64,000 nucleotides of DNA from assembly GCF_023856365.1 (NCBI RefSeq), contig NC_064540.1, positions 4,275,501-4,339,500 on the forward strand, read 5' to 3'. This DNA comes from Brienomyrus brachyistius (taxonomy: Eukaryota; Chordata; Actinopteri; Osteoglossiformes; Mormyridae). Under the pieces are notes generated by a model. That model saw nothing but the letters and a program-made list of their open reading frames with translations, did not search any database and was not told the origin of the DNA. This document shows, piece after piece, positions 37,990 through 47,279 of the stretch. Both the position numbers and the translations under genes were made by a program. Numbering within the stretch: the first letter of the stretch is position 1; each line of letters opens with the position of its first letter.

Positions 37990-40147
37990 TAATTTCAGTA
38001 CATCATGACGATTCATTTTTTAACACAAAAGACGCAGGACTCAAGGGCAGGTGTTTTGGCAAAACAAAGGGTGGTTGTAGTATTGACCTCGAAAGAACAG
38101 TAACTAAGGAAATAAGATCGCAAGAGATCAAAAACAAGAGGAGAGAAGCATGGAAGGACACAAGCAACACGGGGGATCAACATCAATGACTGGACTGGAG
38201 AACACAAGACTGGGAAGAATGTGTATATGAGACTAATGAGGTAGCTAAGTAGAGGCAGCTGGAAGTAATTAACACGAGCATGACACACACCAGGAGAAGA
38301 CAGACAGGTGGAGGAACCACAGAGAAAAGGACAGAAACACAGGACACAAGCCAAGGTAAACTAAAGGCAGGACAGGGCAATGAGACAGAGAATGAAGCAT
38401 GATGAACAGAAATGGTTCCCAGATCCTGGAGGGCAGGGTGGTGAACGTGGGTCCTGGGTCTTCCTGGGTCCATTCCCCTGTCTGGACTGCAGGCTGAAAG
38501 GGCCACAGAGGGCCAGCAGGACTGCGTGGCACAGAGGAAACTTTATGGAGGAAGACGCCGTGGGTTCTCTTCTTGGGGCTCAGCAGGAGGGTCACCCAGA
38601 TGGGCAGTGTCGGGTGCAGAGAGGTCCGGACGGCTGGCACAGATGATGTGCCCCTGTCTCCCGCCCCTCCCTTAGACTAATACTGGTCACCGCCCTTGGA
38701 ACTGGGACCAGAGTGGCCCAAGCCTCGGGCGGAGGTAGGGCCCATTAAGCAAGACTAATGGCAAGGCCCAAGTCTTCTGGAGTGATATCCTCTGAATCTA
38801 TCCCCTTTGGGCTGACGGTGACCAGCAAGGGATGAGGAGACCAGCTGGGGCGAGCCAAAAGAAGAGGTGGGTGCCAGGGTGACGACAGGAGATGGGATGA
38901 GTGCTGGCGGGACATCAGGAGACGGGGCTGGAGCTGGCAGAACATCAACAGGGCAAGGCCACGACGCCTGGTGGTGACCAGCATGCAGCCTTGATGCCTG
39001 GAGATGAGGAGGGCGCAGCCAGGACACTGCGATTAGGTTCAGGTGGCACAGCTGCTGTGGGGCCAGGTGCGTATGATGTAGCCATTCTTGGGCCGTGAGC
39101 CTATGACTGTGGAGCATCCTTCTCTGGCACGGGTGGCGTGGCCCATTCTGGGCCAGGAGCCTGAAGCACGGGCAGAGCAGTCCTCTCTGGGATGGGAACC
39201 TGACACATAGCCTCCTGGGGCATGGCAGAAGTAAAGACAGACTCTGGAGGCCCGGCAGAGGAGAAGATGATCCCTGCTAGCTTGGTTCTGGAGGCTCCAG
39301 ATGAGCAGTGGCCTCTCCCAGGTCAGACTCTAGGGGCTGAGGAGAAGCAGATGCGGCCCCTCCTCGACTGGACTTCAGAAGCTCGAGTGGAGCGGCGGCC
39401 CCAACTGGGCTGGGCTCTGGAAGCAGTGGAAACCTCTACTGGGCCAGATGCTGGAGATATGATGGCAACCTCTTCTGTCCAGGACTCTGGAGGCACTGAG
39501 CCTGGTGGGGCGACAGCTTTGGACACTGCTAACTTCCTCCATTTCTTCCACCTGCGATGGGAAAGAGCAGGAGGGGCTATGGCAAGTTCCGAGGAGCCGG
39601 CGTATGAATCTGCACCGCAGGGTTGTGCCGCCACATCAGGTGTTAGTCCTTAGCTTGCAGGCAGGACGACTCTGGCAGATCTCACAGCTCTGGTGTCCTT
39701 GCTGGTCTTTGGACCCAGAGAACACTGGGAATCCATTCCATGGGGTGTAGGGAAGCCAGGGCTGACAGTACAGCAGTGAAGTTACTTAAGAAGTCCAGTC
39801 ATTCTGTCACGTAACGAGAGACAAAGGATTCAAGGGCAGACGTTTTGGTGCAACAAAATGGGGTTGATTAAACTGAAAATAACAGTCACTGAAAATTGAC
39901 AAATGATCAAAAACAGCAGGAGCAGAGCAAGGCAGGGCAAAGGCAGCACAAGGATTTGATGTTAATGACTGGACTGGGGAACATAGAATTTGTAAGTATG
40001 TATATATCAGACTAACGAGGGAACTAACAAGAGGCAACTGGCAGTGGTTAACATGAGGGTTAGGAACGAGAGGTAAGACAAATGAGTAACAGGCGTGGCT
40101 GTTAGGGTCACTCAAGGGAAGAGACAGGAGGGTCAGGTGGACGTTAC
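37990..40147 (-). mobile_element. Composite element flanked by about 340-bp direct repeats (LTR-like)
   Basis: Two directly repeated segments (about 38010-38400 and 39806-40147) share GACTCAAGGGCAGG/GATTCAAGGGCAGA, GTTTTGG.(G/A)CAA.AACAAA, GATCAAAAACA and AATGACTGGACTGG, then GAGACTAA/CAGACTAA, GAGGCA(G/A)CTGG and AATTAACA/GTTAACA words. On the minus strand the right copy starts TGTAACGTCC and ends TTACGTGACA, the TG...CA form of LTRs. The 1.4 kb between them is GC-rich. Its minus strand holds a decayed Pro/Ser/Arg-rich frame (HRRWKKWRK near 39550), with no gag, protease or polymerase. It is best read as an old non-autonomous LTR-type element; the left boundary is uncertain. Confidence 0.45.
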
Positions 40148-40599
40148 AGAAATACTTTGTATACTGTAGAGCAGAGATAATTTCATTTTTGCTATCTTCA
40201 TGTTTTCTTGGAAGACATTTATGGAAGAAATGTTCAGAATTATGAAAAGATGTTGTCTTGGTAACTTATAGTTACATCCACATACATCCATAGTTGACAA
40301 AGTTGATAAAGTGAAGTTGTTCTTTATGTGCATGTTTATTTATTATTGTATAGAAAGATCCATCATATTATCATCCTTTGTTGTTGAATTAATGCCATTA
40401 CAGATAAATCTCACTCTCCTATGAAGGTAAAAGTCAATGAGAAGGAAAATTTCCTGCCCATAGCTGTTTGCATCTATTGATTCTTAAAGGAAAGTTTTAA
40501 ATGAATGACTTATAGAAGACACACTTGTATGGATATGTCTAGTGAGAGCCACCTCGGGAGATTAGTGGGAATTTTTCTAGCTAAGCATTTACTGTACAG

Positions 40600-40982
40600 C
40601 ACCGTTTCTTAACCTGGTCCTTGGGGGACCCCCAGAAGGTCGATGGTTTTGCTCCCTTGCAGCAAAAATGTGAACTGTCTGGCAGGGGGCTGGGAGACAG
40701 CAAAAACGTGGACTGTCTGGCAAGGTTGCTGGGAGGGAGCAAAAACGTGGACTGTCTGGCAGGGGGCTGGGAGGGAGCAAAAATGTGAACTGTCTGGCAG
40801 GGGGCTGAGAGACAGCAAAAACGTGGACTGTCTGGCAAGGTTGCTGGGAGGGAGCAAAAACGTGGACTGTCTGGCAAGGTTGCTGGGAGGGAGCAAAAAC
40901 GTGGACTGTCTGGTAGCGAGCTAGGAGGAAGCAAAAATGTAAACCGTCAGGGGATTTCCAAGGACCAAGTTAAGAAACACTA
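40600..40982. mobile_element. hAT-like MITE with internal minisatellite
   Basis: Ends are CACCGTTTCTTAACCTGGTCC and, inverted, TAGTGTTTCTTAACTTGGTCC. Flanking 8-bp repeats CTGTACAG (40592-40599) and CTGTAGAG (40983-40990) match at 7 of 8 positions, as expected for a hAT target duplication. Most of the interior (about 40662-40940) is the tandem array listed separately. There is no transposase. It is the same family as 54818-54939: both carry GGAGGGAGCAAAAACGTGGA. Confidence 0.75.
40662..40945. repeat. 38-39-bp minisatellite, about 7.5 units
   Basis: Each unit starts GCAAAAA(C/T)GTG(G/A)ACTGTC and ends in GGGA(G/C). Units differ in TGGCAGGGGGCTG versus TGGCAAGGTTGCTG, giving a pattern A-B-C-A-B-B-D that suggests duplication of an A-B pair. 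The frames through it, with repeating Ser-Pro-Arg-Phe-Cys motifs, are consequences of the array and not proteins. Confidence 0.95.
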
Positions 40983-41469
40983 CTGTAGAGTATTCTTGGG
41001 GAAGCAGAAATGCTGGGCCATGCTCAGTACAATTTAACAAGGATTATAGTTTGCTAATATCGCCATTCATTATGTTGGAGGATTCACAGATCTTCAAACA
41101 ACGGCTGCCGGGAGGATGGACTCCCACATAATGGAAACAGCTTTCATCACAATATCAACTTGTGGTCTGGGAAGACTTTGTTTTTAATAATATTGCCCAA
41201 GCGGGTGTATTTTTGAGTGTATGAGGTGCCGGGATATAGTGTCGAGCGTATTCACAGAGTTTAACCAAAGCCCTGAGTATTCGCAGACATACTCAGATTT
41301 CACTAATTTGAAGACCTCTCCACATTATACAATAATGGAAGAAGAAAAAAATTATCAAAATAACTATGATTATAAAAAGGTTCAGTATTATACCCCTTAG
41401 TGATGGAAAAGAATGATGTGGATACTGTGGTTGGCATTGTATTTACTGTTCATAAACTGAAATCTCCTT

Positions 41470-41540
41470 TCAACTATGTTGTATTGAATTAGGTCAGTGT
41501 ATCTATAGGGAATGTATAGAATGTATCTATAGGGAATGTA
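41470..41540. repeat. Short tandem duplication
   Basis: GTATCTATAGGGAATGTAT occurs twice in tandem with a short spacer (unit about 24 bp). Confidence 0.85.
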
Positions 41541-42788
41541 TCAGAGAAAACTACTCATGTGGGAGAGATTAACAAGTGTAATATGCTAAGATTGTTCAGT
41601 TTTATTTTACCAAGCTATGTATTTATTAAACTACCGATATTATTTTAAAAATCTAGTCAAATACATAGAAAAAATAAGCTAAAATTCCATTTCACACTAA
41701 GTCATATGCTACAGAGCATAACTACAGAGTTATAGCATTTTGTGGAATAAAATTAGTAATGTCATGTGGGCAGATGGCCACACAATATTCCGGCCCACGT
41801 GTGAGCTCAGGTCGCAGTTCTGGAATTCTCAGTCTTCTGAATACATAGCAATGCATGAACAGGAAGAAGCCATGTGTTTGATGGTGGAAGTCACATGTTT
41901 GGGGAATTCTGGGTAAAGGCAGTGCTGCTGACATGGCAGCTAATAGAGAAAAACAGGTGAGCGTGACTTTCTACAAGTTGGGAAAGAACAGGACTGTGGC
42001 GTTGGCCTATATATATCCTCCGGTTTACTGTATCAGATACAGCCAAATGCAGCACCTTATACATCAAAGATCAAAAGGAAAATGCTTACAGCATCACTTA
42101 AATACACCTGTACGCACACAGTTAGACAAAATCACCAAAACACTGAATTAGGGCAAATTACTGCCCGGAAACAGTGAAATATTACTTTCCATTTCCAGTT
42201 TATAATAAAGAATATATCTGGTGAACATCCATAATATCCAAATGAAGATTATTCACAAGCCTATAATGAAATGCACGCTTATTTGTTTAAATCTTAATTA
42301 ACAAGCATTGTGCTCATAATGCAGAAATGAACTCTTTGTTTTCAAATGCTTTTGTCACCAAAGGCGAACTCTTTCGGTGTAAAATTCTGGTTTTCAAAGC
42401 CTGCTCTTTTAAATTCTGTTAAATGGCATGATTAAAGTGATTTATTGTGTGTCCTTAAAAGAGAATGACATGGCATTAAGCCTGGTATAAAGCATGGCAG
42501 AGATAAGTAAGAGAAAAAGAATTATATCTTTTTCACAGTTATTGCTAGTTTAATAAGCGACTGCATGGTCAAAGGTTTGGAACAGCAGGAAGCTTAGTGA
42601 ACTGATCAGTGTCGTCTCAGGGTAAACAGGGAGGGATGTCTCTCAGCCAACTTATGAATCCGATCTTATGAAATCACATGATTTATACATGATTTTAGTA
42701 TAAGCCAGAAAAACTGCCATGAGGCCTCGGCAACAAGAATTAATGCTTTAATGGCTGACACGAGAGAAGTTGTGTGACTTGGGAAATA

Positions 42789-42852
42789 TATTCATTCATT
42801 CATTCATTCACTCATTCATTCATTCATTCATTCATTCACTCATTCATTCATT
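42789..42852. repeat. (ATTC)n microsatellite
   Basis: About 16 ATTC units, two of them changed to ACTC. Confidence 0.96.
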
Positions 42853-43940
42853 TACTTGTTTCATTGTTCTGATTTATAGCCACTAAAAGTGTGCTAAGCA
42901 CATTGAATCGCTTATAAACCCATCTGTTTAACACTCCCAGTCTGTCTTGTGATTTGACAGGTGACATATTAAAAAAATAGGTATGTTCAGGTTCATCATA
43001 GAACAAATCCTATATTGTGTCAGGAAAAGGTATAGATCATGCTGCTTTGCTAAATGTTTTGTGTATAGTTTGTATTTCCATAAGCCATAAGGGTATTTTC
43101 AGGTAACGTTATTATAAAAGGAGCCAAAGAAAGGTAAATTCTGTAATTTGGGCATGCTAACTTTCAATTTTTGTATTGGGAGGACTACTTGGAATATGTA
43201 TATTATGGACTTCGCCCAGACTTAGACCCAAGTCATCTGAGGAAGTTCTGCCCATTGCAAGAAAGACTTGGTCTGCAATAATAATGTTACTTCTATGGTA
43301 CAAAACAGCATGAAACATTTAGTTAGACTCGTTGCCATTTCTTACAGGAATGCTACGGATTACTGATAAATAAATTTCATAGACCACAGAGCAGCGTCAC
43401 ATACATACTGGTCTCAGAAATTTGTTGGGCTCAAGTTTAGTAGTAGGCTACTCCGTAAAAAGACATTTGGTTAAATATCACATTGTGATAAATGTGCATG
43501 AATTTACGTAGGGAAACATGGAGGTATCTCTTTTTTTTAGTTTCACGTCACAGTATTCTACAAAGGAATCGCAAAAAAAGCTGAAGCGCCGCTTTGTAGG
43601 TGCGTCTACCCCAAGCGGCATCGATCGCTACCCTGGGAATCAATTTTTATCTCTCTCATCGTAAACATAGCTGCTAGCCAAAAAAAAAAATCGACCAACA
43701 GATAAAAGAGAATGTATTCACATATTATACAGAAGGATACGTGCATTTTAATAGCGTGCATTATTATTTCTCTGGTTTTCAGAGTGAAAGACGTTTGCAG
43801 CACAACTGCAACTCAGAAGCGTCGCTCGGCAATTTCACATATGCATGTTACAACTTTTGCAATGTTTGCAATTAAAAATTTTAGGAAGAAAAGGGTATTT
43901 CTCAGCAAACACCAATGCATGTGTTTGCATTCACATAAAT

Positions 43941-43946
43941 CCTTAC
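43941..43946 (-). other. grm7: grm7 intron 1 splice donor
   Basis: On the minus strand CTTTCAG is followed by GTAAGG, which fits the vertebrate U1 consensus. The reading frame continues for about 14 codons into intron sequence before a stop, but the homology to mGluRs ends exactly at this junction. Confidence 0.93.
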
Positions 43947-44456
43947 CTGAAAGAGCCGCAAAATGTTCGCGACCATGATGGATACCGAACTCGCCGACGC
44001 TCCTATGACCCCGACAACTTTCTCGGGCTTGACAAAAACAGGAGGCTCCCCGTTCGTGCATCTTACATCCGAAGTGTCTTTTTGTATAAGAGCTTGTACG
44101 AAGGTAAGGGACTGTTCCAAAGCATAAGTGTCCCTGGAACAGGTATCTAACACACGAGCACCTAAGGTGATATTCGGCAAAAGGTCGTCGTCGCTGTTTA
44201 TCTGGTCCAAAGCGTACATCATAGCCTCCAGCCTGTGGATCCCATTCTCCCTTTTGATATCCCCGCAAGGCATCCCAGGAAGACCCCGAGCATGTACCGG
44301 GAAAAGGCCGCCCAGAGTCAGATCGCCTTCCATTCTTATGGAATGGGGCGCATAGATTTCCTGCGACAAAGCCAACTCCAGAAATGGTTTCATCACCCAA
44401 AACACTTTCCATATAAAGTGGGACTTCAATCCGGCGTCAGGGGTACTTCTGGCCAT
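43947..44456 (-). CDS. grm7: Metabotropic glutamate receptor 7, first coding exon
   Basis: This exon encodes residues 1-170 of a class C GPCR that senses synaptic glutamate, in mammals at presynaptic active zones, and couples to Gi/o. The start at 44456 is the first ATG in the frame and has a good Kozak context (G at -3, G at +4). Residues 1-31 form a hydrophobic signal peptide (FIWKVFWVM core), with likely cleavage before QEIYAPHS. The rest is lobe 1 of the Venus-flytrap domain: [28 protein letters not shown]-glycosylation site NIT at 95-97, [19 protein letters not shown] and [15 protein letters not shown]. The segment [20 protein letters not shown] is diagnostic for mGluR7 versus mGluR4, 6 and 8. 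Asn71 and Arg75 correspond to the ligand-contact pair Asn74/Arg78 of mammalian mGluR7; mGluR4 and mGluR8 have Lys at the first position. The exon ends after LRLFQ in phase 0 at a GTAAGG donor. Later exons lie beyond the left edge. Confidence 0.97.
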
Positions 44457-45400
44457 AGCTCTTCTTCCTACCGCGTACTTCGATTCAGAGGAAAAACAGA
44501 CACAAGGCACTTTTAATTCTTAAAAAATCGACGAGATGGGAAGTAAAAAAAATAAATAAGCCCATTTCATATTTTTTCCTTTAAAATTGAACTTAACAGG
44601 TGGAGAAGCACAAACGCGATAACAAAAATAGAGCAAGAAGACAAAATAACACGATGGAATAATGCGCTATTCACCCAAACAGCGCGCACGTCTTGGCAAC
44701 ATCGCTGGGATCGGCGTCGCTTGTTGCTCGGAGGGACATTATATATTACAAGAGAACCCCACTGATAGGGTGAAAAACCAATATTAGTAACTCAACAGAT
44801 TGTTGAAGAATGCATATTAATAAGCCACAAAATCTCAGTAAGCGGGTAAGTGTGACATTATTCCAGCCGCAAATCGGAGTCAGTCCGAGTCCCACGCCGA
44901 ACGGATAACGTTGTGCCACGGTGCATAACTACACAGCAATTATGCTGGTGTAAACTGGAAACCAAACAAGCCGGCAGCAATGAACACGTACCTATGCTTA
45001 AAAAGTTCAAGACAAGAAGTATATATATCACACGCACATACTAAAACATTGCGAAATGATGCATGCGGTAGAAGCGCGTCTTTTTAGATCCAGCGGGACT
45101 GCGTGATATCCATTCCGCTCAGATGAACTCCATGTCGGTTAAGGTATGTGCAGCCTTAGGAAGGAAAGTCCATTCGGTATATGACGCCTCGCATTACAGA
45201 AAAAAATACCAAAAAAAAAAAATACTGCCGACAAAGCAAGGTATAGCAAGTGTCTCCCCCTGAGTCAATGGAGGGGATGACGCCTCCTCTCACTCCACCC
45301 GGAATCAAACATTCATTTGTTAAATGACTCAATGTTGAGATCTTACTACTCGCGATCAGTCTTCAGTTCCACAGGTTTCCGTGGGGGGGATACAGAAGCT
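44457..45400 (-). promoter_or_regulatory. grm7: grm7 5' UTR and proximal promoter region
   Basis: This is the sequence immediately upstream of the start codon. It includes a TATATAAT-like motif on the minus strand near 44738-44748, about 290 bases upstream of the ATG. GC-rich words (GGATCGGCGTCGC, CAGCGCGCACG) lie between it and the ATG, and ACGTCA is at 45412. The region is only modestly CpG-rich. A start of transcription near 44710 is possible but not shown by sequence alone, and a spliced upstream 5' UTR exon cannot be excluded. Confidence 0.4.
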
Positions 45401-45750
45401 ACGTCATTATCAAAACTATGAGTATAATCCCCAAAAGTAGTAGTGTAGCAACAGCACGTGCACAGCTTCCTGAATTGTGCAATTAAAACGTCATTAACTT
45501 TGAAGTATTTGGTGTGTTATCCGCAGGGCTGTCTTTCTCATTCAGTTATGTTATGGAGAAATCATGTCAGCATATTTCATCTCATGTGCTGAATTATGCA
45601 TCGGGGTGAATGTCCAAAAAACTAGATTCCATTGGTCCATTGCTTTTTTCTTCAGTATCCGGAATTCAATTTTGCATGTCGTGTAACACAAAAGAGGGAG
45701 AAAACGCTTTGACAGTCGCGTACCCAGCTGTTTTTTTCCCAATGTGAAGA

Positions 45751-45810
<60 letters not shown>

Positions 45811-45830
45811 CTCTCTCTCTCACTCTCTCC
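45751..45830. repeat. (CT)n microsatellite upstream of grm7
   Basis: About 40 CT units with a few CG and TATC interruptions. It reads as (GA)n on the grm7 strand, about 1.3 kb before the start codon. The Arg-Glu repeat frame across it is an artefact. Confidence 0.96.
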
Positions 45831-46374
45831 TGCACGCACTCCGTTTCTCTCTCGCTTTCTCTCAGCACTTACTGGCACACCTCCAATCCGTCACTCCAAT
45901 TAATAAAGTATATCTCATTATAATAAAATATACTGACTTTGATACATTATACTCCAGCGATTTTCAGCTTTAAACCTGGAAATAATCGGAGCGGAAAGAC
46001 TTAATAAATATATAATTTAAAGACGATGAAAGGGTAAAAGACTATTCAGAGTCAATGAGAGGTTATGAGAACAGGTGAATATACTTAACTACAGAAAGTC
46101 GAAATTATCTGTAATTTTAAAACGCAGGCCTTTTTTCAACTCAAACATAACTGTCGTTATTAAATATGGACGCCAGGAAATTGAGTTAAAATGTTCTTTT
46201 CAAGTCCATGTATTTCAATAAAATTTTATTAACAAATAAATTCATATCTATCAATGATACGCAGGTGATAGGTGATGAATGTTTGAATACCGCACTCAAG
46301 CAAGTTCTTAGGAGGAAACACTGTCTTAAGAAAAAAATAGTCTGCATTTAATAAAAATATTATTTGGTACCGAG

Positions 46375-46660
46375 TGTGACGCGGTGGCTCTGTGGGTAGA
46401 ATTGTTGCCTCACAGCATTAGGTTGGTGTCACCCAGCTGCTCTGAGCTGGTAGAACTTGAATGATCTCCCTGTGTTGCGTGGGTTTCCTCCTGCAGTCCA
46501 AAGACATGCAGTTAGGCTAATTGGTGTCTCTGCATTTGCCATGCTGAGAGAATGAATGTGTGTATGTGTCCTGCGATGGCCTGGCATCCCATCCGTGCCA
46601 TATCCCCTAAGCTACCTGGGACACGCTCCAGCTGCCCTCCGTAACCCTGACCAGGAAAAA
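46375..46660 (+). mobile_element. Old full-length tRNA-SINE of a related subfamily
   Basis: The head GCGGTGGCTCTGTGGGTAGA and GTTGCCTCACAGC, then GGGTTTCCTCCTGCAGTCCAA, AGACATGCAGTTAGGCTAAT, GTCCTGCGATGGCCTGGCAT and a tail-side GGACACGCTCCAGC, follow the order of a DANA-type fish SINE. The middle AGTCCAAAGACATGC block is present, unlike in the young copy at 46992. The B box is degenerate. No GGAT tail remains. Confidence 0.8.
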
Positions 46661-46859
46661 CAGTAGGAGGCTGGATTTGCAGAGATTAAAAGGGAGACTT
46701 GAGTCATTTTTGGAAAAAGCTATTGCTAAGTAGATATGAGAGATGTGCATATCTGTCTCGGCACACGATTTGAAAAGGAAATGTTTCCCCACCTGCACAG
46801 TATTCCTGTATATAATGTAGCTTTTATCTTAAACCTGTAAATGGGCAGATCAATTATAC

Positions 46860-46991
46860 ATATATAATCACAGGGAGAAGCGGTAACGTTATTTAAAGAA
46901 GAGGGCTTTGCACTTTACAGGTACATGTAGGAGGGGTGAAATTATAGGAAATGCAAAGTAGAAACAACAATTGGAAAGCATAAAAAAACAG
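46860..46991. other. Unique spacer between two SINEs
   Basis: No repeat or gene signal is seen. The segment ends with the left target duplication AAAAAAACAG (46982-46991). Confidence 0.5.
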
Positions 46992-47269
46992 TGGGGGCGG
47001 CATGGTGGTGCAGTGGTTAGCACTGTCGCCTCACACCTCTGGGACCCGGGTTCGAGTCTCCGCCTGGGTTACATGTGTGCGGAGTTTGCATGTTCTCCCC
47101 ATGTCGTCGTGAATGGTGTGTGAGTGTGCCCTGCGATGGGCTGGCCCCCCATCCTGGGTTGTTCCCTGCCTCGTGCCCATTGCTTCTGGGTTAGGCTCCG
47201 GACCCCCCCCCCCCCCCCCCCCCCGCGACCCAGTAGGATAAGCAGTTTGGAAAATGAATGGATGGATGG
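46992..47269 (+). mobile_element. Young tRNA-SINE with internal deletion and poly-C expansion
   Basis: GGGGCGGCATGGTGGTGCAG head, A box TGGTGCAGTGG, B box GGTTCGAGTC, then a jump from CATGTCGTCGTG straight to AATGGTGTGTGAGTGTGCCC. About 110 bases of the middle are missing compared with 22856-23217. The usual GACCCCCCGCG has become 22 C (47203-47224). It ends in a (GGAT)n tail. Perfect 10-bp repeats AAAAAAACAG flank it (46982-46991 and 47270-47279). Confidence 0.93.
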
Positions 47270-47279
47270 AAAAAAACAG

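Larger units (their letters stand above)
1..43946 (-). other. grm7: Presumed grm7 intron 1 (5' part; continues beyond the window)
   Basis: On the minus strand, exon 1 ends at 43947 and the next bases read GTAAGG, a strong splice donor. Everything below this is therefore intron 1 running off the left edge. I looked for the next mGluR exon (the stretch starting IPQISYASTAPEL in vertebrate receptors) and did not see it. Very long first introns are known for GRM7 in vertebrates. The intron is mostly AT-rich unique DNA with the repeats listed separately. Stretches where I see nothing beyond unique-looking sequence are 1-989, 1260-2540, 2610-3390, 4760-7690, 7850-8280, 8330-9540, 11120-13300, 14160-15220, 17000-19330, 19990-21070, 25050-26020, 27200-27820, 27870-30220, 31070-33770, 35220-36200, 36250-37980 and 41000-42780. 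Confidence 0.75.

Noticed and set aside
39222..39653. 143-codon plus-strand open frame
   Set aside because: Lies in the GC-rich interior of the LTR-like element; the better, Pro/Arg-rich frame is on the opposite strand and both are decayed.
40581..40934. Open frames with repeating Ser-Pro-Arg-Phe-Cys motifs
   Set aside because: They are the translation of the 38-39-bp minisatellite inside a MITE; every frame repeats in the same way.
40662..40945. CRISPR-like regular repeats
   Set aside because: Units are directly adjacent with no unique spacers and lie inside a eukaryotic MITE.
43813..44412. 199-codon minus-strand open frame overlapping the grm7 exon
   Set aside because: It is a shifted frame of the exon. 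Only the other frame gives continuous mGluR7 homology with a proper start and splice donor.
45551..45868. Arg-Glu repeat protein
   Set aside because: Produced by the CT/GA microsatellite.
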